Shown here: positions 47,031 to 56,611 of the stretch, one piece after another
How positions within the stretch are numbered: position 1 is the first letter of the stretch
Layout of the letters: every line of letters begins with the position of its first letter
Source: Brachybacterium muris
GTDB taxonomy: Bacteria; Actinomycetota; Actinomycetes; Actinomycetales; Dermabacteraceae
Reading direction: 5' to 3'
Assembly (NCBI RefSeq): GCF_016907455.1
Contig: NZ_JAFBCB010000001.1
Location: 434,001 to 498,000, forward strand
DNA length: 64,000 nucleotides
Notes under the pieces: generated by a model
The model's database searches: none
Told to the model about the DNA's origin: nothing
The model's input: only the letters and a program-made list of their open reading frames with translations
Program-made: the position numbers and the translations under genes

Positions 47031-48589
47031 CGGACACCTCCGGCGTAGTAGTCGGCGCCACGGACGTATCCGCCGTCTTCCGCGGGTTCCTCGCGGGGTG
47101 GACGCAGGGCGGCGACCTTGTCCTGCCCGGTGGCCAAGATCGGGTGCAGATGCGCATAGCGCGGTGAACGGACCCGTCCCGTCAGCGCGAGTGCGCAGGC
47201 CGCCTCGACCCGATCTACGGAGAAGCGGCGAGAGAGCCGTAGCACCGCCAACGCGGGATCCAGGCCCTGTTCCACGATCGGCACGGACTCGAAGATCCGC
47301 TGGATCACGATCACCGTGGCCGGCCCGACCCGATCTGCCCACGCCCGCACCCTCTGCGCGTCCCAGGCCTGGAAACGCTCGCCCGCAGGTAGGTCCGCGT
47401 CGTTGGTGCGGTACTCATTGCTCGCGGTCTCCGGGAGCAGCAGGTGACTGGTCAGTCGCTGGCTGCCCTGATAGATCTCCAGCGTCCGGGCCGTGATGCG
47501 CAGATCGACCTTCGCGCCGATGTGCGCGAACGGCGCGGAGTAGAAGTTCCGCGCGAACGTGACGTGCCCGTTCCTGCCCACTCGTCGTCCGTAGTGCCAT
47601 GTCGAGATCTCGTAGGGCACCGCCGGCAGCGGCGTCAGCAGCGGCCGCTCCTCCGCGTCGAACACGCTGGCGCGGGATCCGGGCCGCTTCTGGAACGGCT
47701 CCGCGTTATAGGCCTCCATCCGCTGCCCGATGGCGGCTGCAAGTTCGGGCAGGGACGTGAATCGCTGATCCCGCAGCCCGGCGATGACCCAGGTCGCGAC
47801 GTGCGCGACGGTGTTCTCCACGCTCGCCTTGTCTTTCGGTTTCCGCACCCTCCCCGGGAGCACCGCCGCCGAGTAATGCGCTGCCATCTCGCGATACGCA
47901 TCGTTCAGGACGATCTCGCCCTCGCGGGGGTGCTTCACCACACCGGTCTTGAGGTTGTCCGGAACGATCCTCGGGACCGTCCCGCCCAGCGCCTCGAACA
48001 TCGCTACGTGCGCTCGCAGCCAGGACTCCTGGCGCATATCCAGCGCCGGGAAGCAGAACGCGTAACGAGAAAAAGGCAGGCAGGCAACGAACAAGAACAC
48101 CTTCGAGACCTCGCCGGTGACCGGATCGGCCAGCTCCATCGTGGGGCCGGACCAGTCGACCTCCACGCTCTGGCCGGCCTTGTGACCGACTCTCGAAGCG
48201 GCACCGGTGACCATGACGTGGTGCTGGTAGGTGCGGCAAAACCGGTCATACCCCATCGCCGGATCCCCAGCCGCCGTGGTCGCGTCGAAGTACTCGCCGT
48301 GCAACAGCTTCAGCGTCACGCCGACCCTGGCCATCTCTCGATGGACCTGTTCCCAGTCCGGCTGTGCGAACACGCTCTCGTGCTCGCCCCGGCCCGGGAA
48401 CAACCGGGCATACACCTGCTCATCGGCGACGTCCGCGATATCGCCCCACCCGATCCCTGCAGCGTCAGCGGCCTCGAACACCGCCCTCACGGACTTGCGG
48501 GACATGCCCTGCGAGGACGAAATCGCTCGCCCCGACAGACCTTCTGCGCGCAGCTGGAGCACCAGCTTCGCCCTGATCTTCCGTACCAT
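47027..48589 (-). CDS. istA: IS21 transposase IstA (copy D)
   Basis: 520 residues, identical to copies A and B. The leader hairpin is at 48598-48638. It transcribes toward the 3' part of hsdR and the NYN gene, the same direction as the hsd operon. Confidence 0.95.
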   Translation of the reverse strand: MVRKIRAKLVLQLRAEGLSGRAISSSQGMSRKSVRAVFEAADAAGIGWGDIADVADEQVYARLFPGRGEHESVFAQPDWEQVHREMARVGVTLKLLHGEYFDATTAAGDPAMGYDRFCRTYQHHVMVTGAASRVGHKAGQSVEVDWSGPTMELADPVTGEVSKVFLFVACLPFSRYAFCFPALDMRQESWLRAHVAMFEALGGTVPRIVPDNLKTGVVKHPREGEIVLNDAYREMAAHYSAAVLPGRVRKPKDKASVENTVAHVATWVIAGLRDQRFTSLPELAAAIGQRMEAYNAEPFQKRPGSRASVFDAEERPLLTPLPAVPYEISTWHYGRRVGRNGHVTFARNFYSAPFAHIGAKVDLRITARTLEIYQGSQRLTSHLLLPETASNEYRTNDADLPAGERFQAWDAQRVRAWADRVGPATVIVIQRIFESVPIVEQGLDPALAVLRLSRRFSVDRVEAACALALTGRVRSPRYAHLHPILATGQDKVAALRPPREEPAEDGGYVRGADYYAGGVR

Positions 48590-48751
48590 TCCAGATTGCT
48601 CCTTCCGCCGCGTGCCCTATACACACGGCGGAAGGAGCGTAGACAGAGCGGCCCCAACGACACCACTGGTGGTCCCGAACGACGCCACCGCTACGGCAGC
48701 GACGTGGCACCCGAACCCTCGATCAGCGGACCCCAGCGAGGCGAATATTCA

Positions 48752-49717
48752 GCGCTGGGCGGGACGGTCCCGAGGATCGTTCCGGACAACCTCAAGACCG
48801 GTGTGGTGAAGCACCCCCGCGAGGGCGAGATCGTCCTGAACGATGCGTATCGCGAGATGGCAGCGCATTACTCGGCGGCGGTGCTCCCGGGGAGGGTGCG
48901 GAAACCGAAAGACAAGGCGAGCGTGGAGAACACCGTCGCGCACGTCGCGACCTGGGTCATCGCCGGGCTGCGGGATCAGCGATTCACGTCCCTGCCCGAA
49001 CTTGCAGCCGCCATCGGGCAGCGGATGGAGGCCTATAACGCGGAGCCGTTCCAGAAGCGGCCCGGATCCCGCGCCAGCGTGTTCGACGCGGAGGAGCGGC
49101 CGCTGCTGACGCCGCTGCCGGCGGTGCCCTACGAGATCTCGACATGGCACTACGGACGACGAGTGGGCAGGAACGGGCACGTCACGTTCGCGCGGAACTT
49201 CTACTCCGCGCCGTTCGCGCACATCGGCGCGAAGGTCGATCTGCGCATCACGGCCCGGACGCTGGAGATCTATCAGGGCAGCCAGCGACTGACCAGTCAC
49301 CTGCTGCTCCCGGAGACCGCGAGCAATGAGTACCGCACCAACGACGCGGACCTACCTGCGGGCGAGCGTTTCCAGGCCTGGGACGCGCAGAGGGTGCGGG
49401 CGTGGGCAGATCGGGTCGGGCCGGCCACGGTGATCGTGATCCAGCGGATCTTCGAGTCCGTGCCGATCGTGGAACAGGGCCTGGATCCCGCGTTGGCGGT
49501 GCTACGGCTCTCTCGCCGCTTCTCCGTAGATCGGGTCGAGGCGGCCTGCGCACTCGCGCTGACGGGACGGGTCCGTTCACCGCGCTATGCGCATCTGCAC
49601 CCGATCTTGGCCACCGGGCAGGACAAGGTCGCCGCCCTGCGTCCACCCCGCGAGGAACCCGCGGAAGACGGCGGATACGTCCGTGGCGCCGACTACTACG
49701 CCGGAGGTGTCCGGTGA
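48752..49717 (+). pseudogene. istA: istA 3' fragment (copy C)
   Basis: Resumes at ALGGTVPRIVPDNL and runs to the normal stop, about 321 codons, identical to the other copies. It has no start of its own. Confidence 0.9.
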
Positions 49718-50460
49718 GCGTGATCGATAACGACACGAAGCGGAAGCTGCGCGAGATGGGCGCGACCGCGCTGCTGGACGCGATCGATGCCCAGGATGAG
49801 GCTCACGTGCTGGGGATGTCGTTCCAGGAACGGCTCCAGCTGATCGTGGACGAGGCGCATTCCATCTTCAATCATGGAAAGGTCGAGGGTCTGATCCGCC
49901 GGGCGGGGCTGCGTTATCCCGGAGCGGACCTGCGGCGGCTGGATCTGGTCGAGGAACGGGGACTGAACCGGAACGTGATCGCGCAACTGGCAACCTGCTC
50001 CTTCATCCAGCGGCAACAGAACGTGGTCTTCCAGGGCTTCACCGGCTCAGGGAAGTCCTACCTCGGCTGCGCGCTGGCGAAGCAGGCCTGCCAGCACCGG
50101 CTCCGAGCCCACTACATCCGAATGCCCGACCTCGAAGAGGCCTGGGCCCTGGCAAAGGACAAGCCGCAGGGCCAGACGAAGTTCCTGCGGAAGTACTCCA
50201 CGTTCTCGCTGCTGGTGATCGACGAGTGGCTGCTGGACCATCCTGACGAGGGAATGCGTTCGATGCTGCTGGAACTGCTCGAGCGCCGCTATGACACCGG
50301 CTCGACCGTGTTCTGCACCCAGTACCCGAAGAAGGACTGGCACGCCCGGCTCGGTGGAGCAGTCCACGCCGATGCGATCATGGACCGCATCGTGCACAAC
50401 ACAATCTGGATCGACACCGGCGACAGGAACATGCGAGAACACACCGCACTGCCCCAGTGA
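49714..50460 (+). CDS. istB: IS21 helper ATPase IstB (copy C)
   Basis: Intact 248-residue frame from the overlapping GTG, but its normal coupled translation from istA is lost because the upstream gene is interrupted. Expression is doubtful. Confidence 0.85.
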   Translation: MSVIDNDTKRKLREMGATALLDAIDAQDEAHVLGMSFQERLQLIVDEAHSIFNHGKVEGLIRRAGLRYPGADLRRLDLVEERGLNRNVIAQLATCSFIQRQQNVVFQGFTGSGKSYLGCALAKQACQHRLRAHYIRMPDLEEAWALAKDKPQGQTKFLRKYSTFSLLVIDEWLLDHPDEGMRSMLLELLERRYDTGSTVFCTQYPKKDWHARLGGAVHADAIMDRIVHNTIWIDTGDRNMREHTALPQ

Positions 50461-52364
50461 CCCGATGCCGGCGGGAGCCAGTGGTCCCCACCGCGGCGGC
50501 TACTGGCCCCCGTCGGCACGATCGGCGGTCCCCAAGAGCAAGATTCGGTGGCTCCCACGACTACGAATACTCACCGGCTGCACGGCCGCGAGGTAGTGCC
50601 GGATGATCTCGCGCACCTTCTGGTCGATGTTCGTGGGGTGCAGGTTCACCGCCGTCAGGTACGCCTGGGTGCCGGTGCGGGCATCGACCTCGATGTCCTC
50701 GCCACCGGCCTTCAGGGAGATCCGGGCTGCCCTCTCGTACGTCGTGTAGTTCTTCAGCACGTCGAGGATGAATCCCTCCTCGATCGCCTGTTTCATCGAG
50801 TACAGGTCGAAGGGGGCGGGCTTGCCGTCGGGCCCGGGGCGCCCGAACTGTTCGAGCGTCTTGGCCTTGGGGGTGGCGGTGAAGGCGAAGAACGAGATGC
50901 GCTGATCGGCATCGACCTTGGCGGCCATGGCGACCAGCGCATCCTGATCGGCGCCTGGCTCGGCGTCCTCGTCGAGACCGGAGGCGGGGTCGTTGAGGTA
51001 GACGACCTTGCGGACGGCGGCGGAGGCCTCGCCCGACTGGGAAGAGTGGGCCTCATCGGCGATGACGGCGAACCGCTTGCCAGCGATGGAGCTGTCCTCG
51101 CCCTTCTCGGCAGCTTCTTTGAGGGCCGTGAGCACGTACGGAAAGGTCTGAATGGTGACGCCGATGATCGGCACGCCCGCGGTCAGCGCCTCGCGCAGCA
51201 GCTTCGTCTTGGAGCTGCCCGAGCCACGGGTGATCGCTTGGAACGTACCGGTGGTGGTGACGAGCTGATCGACGGCGTCCTGAAGCTGACGGTCCAGCAC
51301 CTGGCGGTCGGCGATGACGATGACCGTGTCGAACACCTTGGTGCCCTCTGGCGTGTGGAGGGTGGACAGGCGGTGGGCGGTCCAGGCGATGGAGTCGGTC
51401 TTGCCGGAGCCTGCGGAGTGCTGGATCAGGTAGTGGTGGCCGGGGCCTTCATTGCGGGCGGCAGCGGCCAGGCGCGTGACGGCCCGCCACTGGTGGAACC
51501 GGGGGAAGCGAATGCGCCGCTTGTCTGTGACCTCGCCGGTCAGCGGGTCCTCTCGGGTATCATGGTTGATGTAGATGAACTTGGCGAGGATCGCGAGCCA
51601 GGCGTCGCGATCGAGGACGTCCTTCCAGAAGAACGAAGTGCCGGTCTCCGGCGGGTTCCCGGCACCGTTGTCGTGCCCCATGTCGAACGGCAGGAACGTG
51701 GTGCCTGGGCCCTCGAGCTTGGTGGTCATCACGATGCGGGTGTCGGTGACGACGAAGTGCACCAGGGCGCCGCGGAACTCGGTGAGCAGCGGCTCGTTCA
51801 CCGGGGACCGGTCATCGCGGTACTGGGCGATACCCTGGGCCAGGGTCTGGGTGTAGTCGGTCTTGAGCTCGATGGTCGCCACTGGCAGGCCGTTGCAGAA
51901 CAGCACCAGGTCGATGCGGTCGGTCTTGTCCTTCGAGTAGATGGCCTCCTGCATCACACGCAGACGGTTCTTCGCGTACCGGACGGTGAGGTCCGGGTTC
52001 CGGTCATCTGCCGGCGGCATCTGCATCGCTTTGAAGCCGTGGCGCAGGCCCACCATGTCGAAGCCCTTGCGGAGCACACCCAGGGTGCCTCCGCCATGGG
52101 CCTCGTCCGCAGCGAGCACCTTGACGACGCGGTCAAGGATGCGGGCCTCGGCCTTCTCGCGTGCCTCGCCGGTGAGGCCGGGGGCGACGATCTTCTCGTA
52201 TTCCTTGGGCTGGGTGTCCTGGAGCCAGCCCAGCAGGTCCTCCGGGAAGAGAGCGCGTTCCTTGTCATAGCCTGCACTGTTGCGGGAGCGCAGCCAGCCG
52301 TGGGCCTCGAGGTGTGAGGCGATCTCGTCCTGGAAGGGGAGTTCCTGGTGCAGGCCGGACGCGC

Positions 52365-53567
52365 TCATGTCAGCTCCTTGATGTCGTCCTCGAGCTGCTC
52401 TGCTGCGGGACGGCGTGTTGCAGTGACGTCGATCTGGCCCGTGACTGCGGCCGTGATGAGCGCTGCCCGCCGCTCCTTGGCGAGGGCGATGGCGCGGGTG
52501 ATCTCTGCCGATGATGAGCGGCGGCCAGCGGCAATGGCGCTCGCTCGCTCTGCGATCTGGAGTTGCGTGCCCGAGTCGGGAATGGGCACCACCAGCTGCA
52601 TGAACCGCTCCTTGGCGATCTTCTGCATCGATGAACTGGCACCTGTTCGGATGAGGGTGATCTGCTCCCTGTAGTCATACGTCTGCATCCATTGGGAGAG
52701 GAATTCGTGCGATGCCCGTCCCGTAGTGACTTCCCAAAGGAGATCCGACAGAAAGAGGCGGGGGTGATCATCGGAAACGTACGCGGCGCTGCCGACGAGA
52801 TCTGGCGTGTTGGCGCGATTCACGACGATCGTGTCACCGCGAACGGGGCACGTGAGCCGCCGTTCCTCAATCGGGTCCTCAACAGCCTTGTTCTCATACG
52901 GGTCGAAGAAGCCACGGGAGACGGCGCCGGTCTTGAGCACCCCGGGGGTGCCCGAGAGAGCCGGGTAGGAGCTCGCGTTGACGCTGACGCCGGTGCGGAT
53001 GGTCAACTCGAGTCTGCGCAGCGCAAGACGGTTGTCTCGGTGCACCGCGAAGAGTTGCTCTCGCTCGTTGTCGCAGCGCTCGGCAGTCAGCGTGTCGAGC
53101 TCGCCGAGGTCCGCGATGAGCGCGTCGATCTCGGCAGTCTCGTGGTCGAGGTAGTCGGCGATGCTGTGCTGTGTGACGAGCGGGGGAACGGAGATCGGCT
53201 CACACCCGATGTCGCTTCGAGTCATGCTCGGCAGCGCGGTATCGGTGGCGTAGTACCTGAACGGGAAACGGAGCGACCAGTAGGAGAGGAACCGTGCATC
53301 CAGGACGCCGCTCTTCGGCTCGACAAAGTAGCCGGTATCCGTGACCCAGAATTTTCCGTTGACGGGGGTCGGTCGGTTGATCGTCCCTTTGCGCCCGAAG
53401 ATCACGCCTTGGCCGCAGTACAGGTATTCGGACGCACGCGCGAATTCTCCGCCGGATCCGAAGACGGGGAACTCGCCATCAGGGTCAGCAACTTCCGCGA
53501 AGTCGCGTCCGCTACGGATACTCACAGCTCGAGATAGCCGAGTAGTGCGCCAGTTCGCTGCGCTCAC
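52365..53567 (-). CDS. hsdS: Type I RM specificity subunit HsdS
   Basis: 400 residues with the two-target-domain plan: TRD1 (about residues 1-150), a conserved helical region (IADYLDHETAEIDALIADLGELDTLTAERCDNEREQLF), TRD2, and a second helical region near the end (QIAERASAIAAGRRSSSAEITRAIALAKERRAALITAAVTGQID). It recognises the bipartite DNA target for methylation and restriction. GTG 53567 overlaps the hsdM stop; the frame open to 53780 lies inside hsdM. The stop overlaps the hsdR ATG. Confidence 0.93.
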   Translation of the reverse strand: MSAANWRTTRLSRAVSIRSGRDFAEVADPDGEFPVFGSGGEFARASEYLYCGQGVIFGRKGTINRPTPVNGKFWVTDTGYFVEPKSGVLDARFLSYWSLRFPFRYYATDTALPSMTRSDIGCEPISVPPLVTQHSIADYLDHETAEIDALIADLGELDTLTAERCDNEREQLFAVHRDNRLALRRLELTIRTGVSVNASSYPALSGTPGVLKTGAVSRGFFDPYENKAVEDPIEERRLTCPVRGDTIVVNRANTPDLVGSAAYVSDDHPRLFLSDLLWEVTTGRASHEFLSQWMQTYDYREQITLIRTGASSSMQKIAKERFMQLVVPIPDSGTQLQIAERASAIAAGRRSSSAEITRAIALAKERRAALITAAVTGQIDVTATRRPAAEQLEDDIKELT

Positions 53568-55546
53568 CCCTTCACCTCCGCCAGCCGGACGCGGATCCGC
53601 CCCAGCACCTCGTCGAGGTCCTGGTCGATCTCCTGGAGGGGGCGCGGCGGGACGTACTCGTAGAAATGGCGCGTGAAGGGGATCTCTGCGCCTTCCTTGG
53701 TCTTGGTGTGATCGATCCATGCATCGGGCACGAAAGGGATCACCTCGCGCTGAAGGTATTCCTCCACGTCCTCGTCCCACGGAACGTTCTCGGTGTCCCG
53801 CAGGGATGCGTCGGCCACGCTCTTGCCGCCCGGTCCGGTCACCAGTTCGCCATCCTCGTCGTGCTCAGAAAGCTCACCGATCAGAACTTTCAGCACAGCG
53901 GGCGTGAGCTTCAGCCCGTGCTCGTCCAGTGCTGCTTTCAGATCCTTCGTGAACACCGCACGGCTGGTGGAGACTATGCCACCTGCTGCGTCGGCCGCTG
54001 CACCGAGGGCATCCCGCAGTGCCTCGCGCTCGGCGTCCTGCAGCTTGGTGACCTGCCGTGCTGCCATTGTCCGCTCGATCCGCTCGGGGGTGAGCGCATA
54101 GTTGCGGCGCATGGGTCGCTCCACCGTGATGCTCCGGTAGAAGAAGTCCTCGATGGCGAAGATCTTCGAGTGCTCCGCGTCCTCGAAGGCGTTGTACAGC
54201 CGCGTGATCTCCTCGATGTTCCTCTCCGACAGGTACCGGCGCTTGGAGCCCACGGACTTGCGCATCTTCTCGAACATGCCTGTCGCGTCGATCAGCTGCA
54301 CCTTGCCGCGTCGTTCCGGGGCCTTGTCCTTGGACAGGATCCACACGTAGGTAGCGATGCCGGTGTTGTAGAACATGTCCGTGGGCAGGCCGATGATCGC
54401 CTCGAGATAGTCGTTCTCCAGCACCCAGCGCCGAATGTTCGACTCGCCCGAGCCCGCCCCGCCCGTGAACAGCGGTGAACCGTTCAGGACGATCGCCCCC
54501 CGCCCGGCCGTGTGGTTCGACTGAGCGGGTTTCGGTGCGCGCAGCGTGGAGATCAAGTGCATGAGGAACAGCAGCGATCCGTCTGATACCCGCGGAAGTC
54601 CGGGCCCGAAGCGACCCGCGAATCCGCGGAGCTTGTGCTCGTCCTCCACTGACTTCTTGAACTGCTTCCAGTCCACGCCGAACGGTGGGTTCGACAGCCC
54701 GTAGTGGAACGACTGCCCGCGAAAGGCCGGCTGCGTGAGGGTGTTGCCCAGCACGATGTTGTCGATGGGCTGTCCCTTGACCACCATGTCGGCCTTGCAG
54801 ATCGCGTACGAGGCCGGGTTGATCTCCTGCCCCAGAAGGCTCACCTGCGCCGTCTTGTTGTAGGACCTGATCTTGTCATCGGCCACCGAGAGCATGCCGC
54901 CCGTGCCTGCCGTCGGGTCGTACACGCTGCGCACCACGTGGTCCTTGCCCAGATCCGGATCCCCATCCAGCAGGATCGTCACCATCAACTCGATGACCTC
55001 GCGCGGCGTGAAGTGCTCACCGGCGGTCTCGTTGGATGCCTCGGCGAACTTGCGGATCAGCTCCTCGAAGATGTGGCCCATCTGCTCGTTGCTGACCGCC
55101 TGCGGATGCAGATCGACCTTTGCGAAGTGCTGCAGCACCTGCAGCAGCAGGTCGTTGCGGGCCAGGTCGATGATCGCGTCCTCGAACTTGTACTTCTCGA
55201 AGATGTCCCGCACGTTCTCCGAGAACGCGCCCACGTAGTCGCGCAGGTTCTCCTCGAGGTTGTCCGGATCGCCTTGCAGTGACTTCAGATCGTGCCGAGA
55301 GGCATTGAAGAACGAGTACTCGTGACCCGCCTTGTTGCGCAGCATCGCCGCCGAAGGCATCCGATCCCGGTCGAAGCCCGCGAGCTCGCGGACCACCGCC
55401 TCCTTCGTCGGGGCGAGCACCGCATCCAAGCGCGCCAGCACAGTAAACGGCAGGATCACATCCCCGTACTGGTGCTGCTTATACGTGCTGCGCAGGATGT
55501 CCGCAGCGGACCAGATGAACTGGGCGTGATTGAAGGTAGTGGACAC
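53564..55546 (-). CDS. hsdM: Type I RM methyltransferase subunit HsdM
   Basis: 660-residue N6-adenine methyltransferase. An N-terminal HsdM helical domain (AQFIWSAADILRSTYKQHQYGDVILPF) precedes the SAM-binding motif DPTAGTGGMLSVA and the catalytic NPPFG (YGLSNPPFGVDW). It pairs with HsdS to methylate the host target. GTG 55546 lies 7 nt after TAGCCT (55554-55559), suggesting a leaderless operon mRNA. It is the first gene of hsdM-hsdS-hsdR-NYN. Confidence 0.95.
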   Translation of the reverse strand: MSTTFNHAQFIWSAADILRSTYKQHQYGDVILPFTVLARLDAVLAPTKEAVVRELAGFDRDRMPSAAMLRNKAGHEYSFFNASRHDLKSLQGDPDNLEENLRDYVGAFSENVRDIFEKYKFEDAIIDLARNDLLLQVLQHFAKVDLHPQAVSNEQMGHIFEELIRKFAEASNETAGEHFTPREVIELMVTILLDGDPDLGKDHVVRSVYDPTAGTGGMLSVADDKIRSYNKTAQVSLLGQEINPASYAICKADMVVKGQPIDNIVLGNTLTQPAFRGQSFHYGLSNPPFGVDWKQFKKSVEDEHKLRGFAGRFGPGLPRVSDGSLLFLMHLISTLRAPKPAQSNHTAGRGAIVLNGSPLFTGGAGSGESNIRRWVLENDYLEAIIGLPTDMFYNTGIATYVWILSKDKAPERRGKVQLIDATGMFEKMRKSVGSKRRYLSERNIEEITRLYNAFEDAEHSKIFAIEDFFYRSITVERPMRRNYALTPERIERTMAARQVTKLQDAEREALRDALGAAADAAGGIVSTSRAVFTKDLKAALDEHGLKLTPAVLKVLIGELSEHDEDGELVTGPGGKSVADASLRDTENVPWDEDVEEYLQREVIPFVPDAWIDHTKTKEGAEIPFTRHFYEYVPPRPLQEIDQDLDEVLGRIRVRLAEVKG

Positions 55547-55696
55547 GATGCTCAGGCTAGCTTCCTCCGGGGCCTGCAGGCTGTCAGGGGTGCCACTCCG
55601 CCTCGCACCGCTTGCGCTCTGGCTACAGAAATCCCAGCTCAGGTACCAAAAGGGCGGGCCGGCGGACTGGTTTCTTGACTTGGCGGGTGAACGGAC

Positions 55697-55728
55697 GAGG
55701 GCCCCGCACCGACAGGCGCGGGGCCCTC
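55697..55728. terminator. Hairpin terminator between hsdM and the Asp/Arg-rich gene
   Basis: Perfect 11-bp stem GAGGGCCCCGC with its complement around a 10-nt loop, just past the stop of the minus-strand gene at 55748. Apart from this and the hsdM promoter, 55547-55747 is empty. Confidence 0.65.
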
Positions 55729-55747
55729 GCGTCGGACGCGCAGGGGG

Positions 55748-56491
55748 TCAGCGCAGCGCTTCGCCGCGGTGGTCGCCGTCCATTAGACCGTCGTCACGAC
55801 GCGGATCCTTCCGGAGGAGGTCGCCATCGCGGCCCAGACCATCGTCCCGGCGAGCGTCCCCGTCGCGGTCCAGCAGTCCCTCAGCGGGGCCGGGGTTGCC
55901 GCGGCGGGCCGGGCCCTCGTCCCCGTAGCCGTCCCGATCGCGGTCCAGCAGGCCGTCCTCGCGGTCGAGGTCGCCCTCACGAGCGGGGCCATCGGCTCGG
56001 TGCGCGCCACCACGGGCATCGCCGTCCCGCAGACCGTCGTCGCGGCGATCGCGGTCGCGGTCCAGCAGGCCGTCGTCATCCCGACGGTCGCGGTCACGAT
56101 CCAGGTCGCGGTCGCCGTCGTGGTCGCGGTCAGCGTCATAGCCCTCGGCCAGGCGCTCCTCGGCCTGGCGCTGACGACTCGCGGACGTGCCGTCCTTGCC
56201 CTCGCCGTCCTGCTCGGCCAGGGAGATCACATTGGGATCCTCCTCGACGTCGTAGTTCGGATCGATGGTCGCCTCACGGTCCACCCCGCGCTCGGGGTCG
56301 CCGTGATCGGCGCGGGGCGAGGTGTCGCGGTCCTGGCCGTAGCGCTCGGCCTCGTCGCGTTCGGCGGAGGTGCGGCTGTCCAGTCGGTCGTCCTCGCGGC
56401 CCAGCAGGTCGCGGTCACCGTCGGCGTCGGCGTGCTGCAATCCGGCCGGGGGGAGCGGTCCGGTGCGGCCGTCATTGGTGGGCTGAGTCAT
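55748..56491 (-). CDS. Asp/Arg-rich repetitive hypothetical protein
   Basis: 247 residues of extreme composition, dominated by Asp, Arg and Gly. Repeats of the type GLLDRDRDG, RRDDGL and DRDRDRRDD fill the C-terminal two thirds. No fold, membrane segment or signal peptide is visible, so it is probably disordered. A strong ribosome site (GGAGG) precedes ATG 56491 (MTQPTNDGRTG), which supports translation. I do not recognise a family. The strictly alternating charge suggests either a spacer/scaffold or a cation- or nucleic-acid-associated protein (speculative). Confidence 0.65.
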   Translation of the reverse strand: MTQPTNDGRTGPLPPAGLQHADADGDRDLLGREDDRLDSRTSAERDEAERYGQDRDTSPRADHGDPERGVDREATIDPNYDVEEDPNVISLAEQDGEGKDGTSASRQRQAEERLAEGYDADRDHDGDRDLDRDRDRRDDDGLLDRDRDRRDDGLRDGDARGGAHRADGPAREGDLDREDGLLDRDRDGYGDEGPARRGNPGPAEGLLDRDGDARRDDGLGRDGDLLRKDPRRDDGLMDGDHRGEALR

Positions 56492-56611
56492 CGTGTGCCT
56501 CCTGGTCAGGATGAACGCCCCCGCAGTGAGCGGGGTCACAGTGCCCCTCAGGGTAGCTGTGCGGGCCCGTTCTGTCAGGGTGCCCGCTGGGAACCCGCGC
56601 TCACCGGTCGG

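Larger units (their letters stand above)
46171..48751 (-). mobile_element. IS21-family element, copy D, nested and inverted
   Basis: A complete 2581-bp element on the minus strand inside copy C's istA. Its ends are intact (TGAGTATTCG at 46171, CGAATATTCA ending at 48751). No clean target duplication is seen, unlike the other three copies. Confidence 0.94.
45413..50573 (+). mobile_element. IS21-family element, copy C (interrupted by copy D)
   Basis: The ends match copies A and B and are flanked by CCGGC (45408-45412 and 50574-50578). The left part is 45413-46168 and the right part 48752-50573; together they are 2578 bp, three bases (GAG) short of the full element. Copy D is inserted in istA in opposite orientation. 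The left junction carries CT (46169-46170), which does not match the parent element. Confidence 0.93.
44083..52368 (-). pseudogene. hsdR: Type I restriction subunit HsdR, split by nested IS21 elements
   Basis: Removing the insert and one CCGGC duplication joins 52368-50579 with 45412-44083, giving exactly 1040 codons and reading RHYLAAVQPELGGRAKAM across the junction. The parts are: nuclease domain with VATIELKTDY, Walker A HSAGSGKTDS, DEAH box ADEAHSSQSGE, FFAFTATPK, and after the break motif V (IVANKYQTGFDQPLL) and VI (TLSRLNRM). The break falls between the two helicase lobes, so restriction should be lost while modification (hsdM/hsdS) can persist. The ATG overlaps the hsdS stop. Confidence 0.95.

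Noticed and set aside
47444-49717. 757-residue plus-strand open frame
   Set aside because: A chimera made by antisense of copy D istA joined to the copy C istA fragment at the insertion junction.
52365-53780. Longer HsdS starting at 53780
   Set aside because: The extra 71 residues lie inside hsdM in another frame and are Arg/Gly/Pro-rich noise; the overlapping GTG at 53567 fits the operon.
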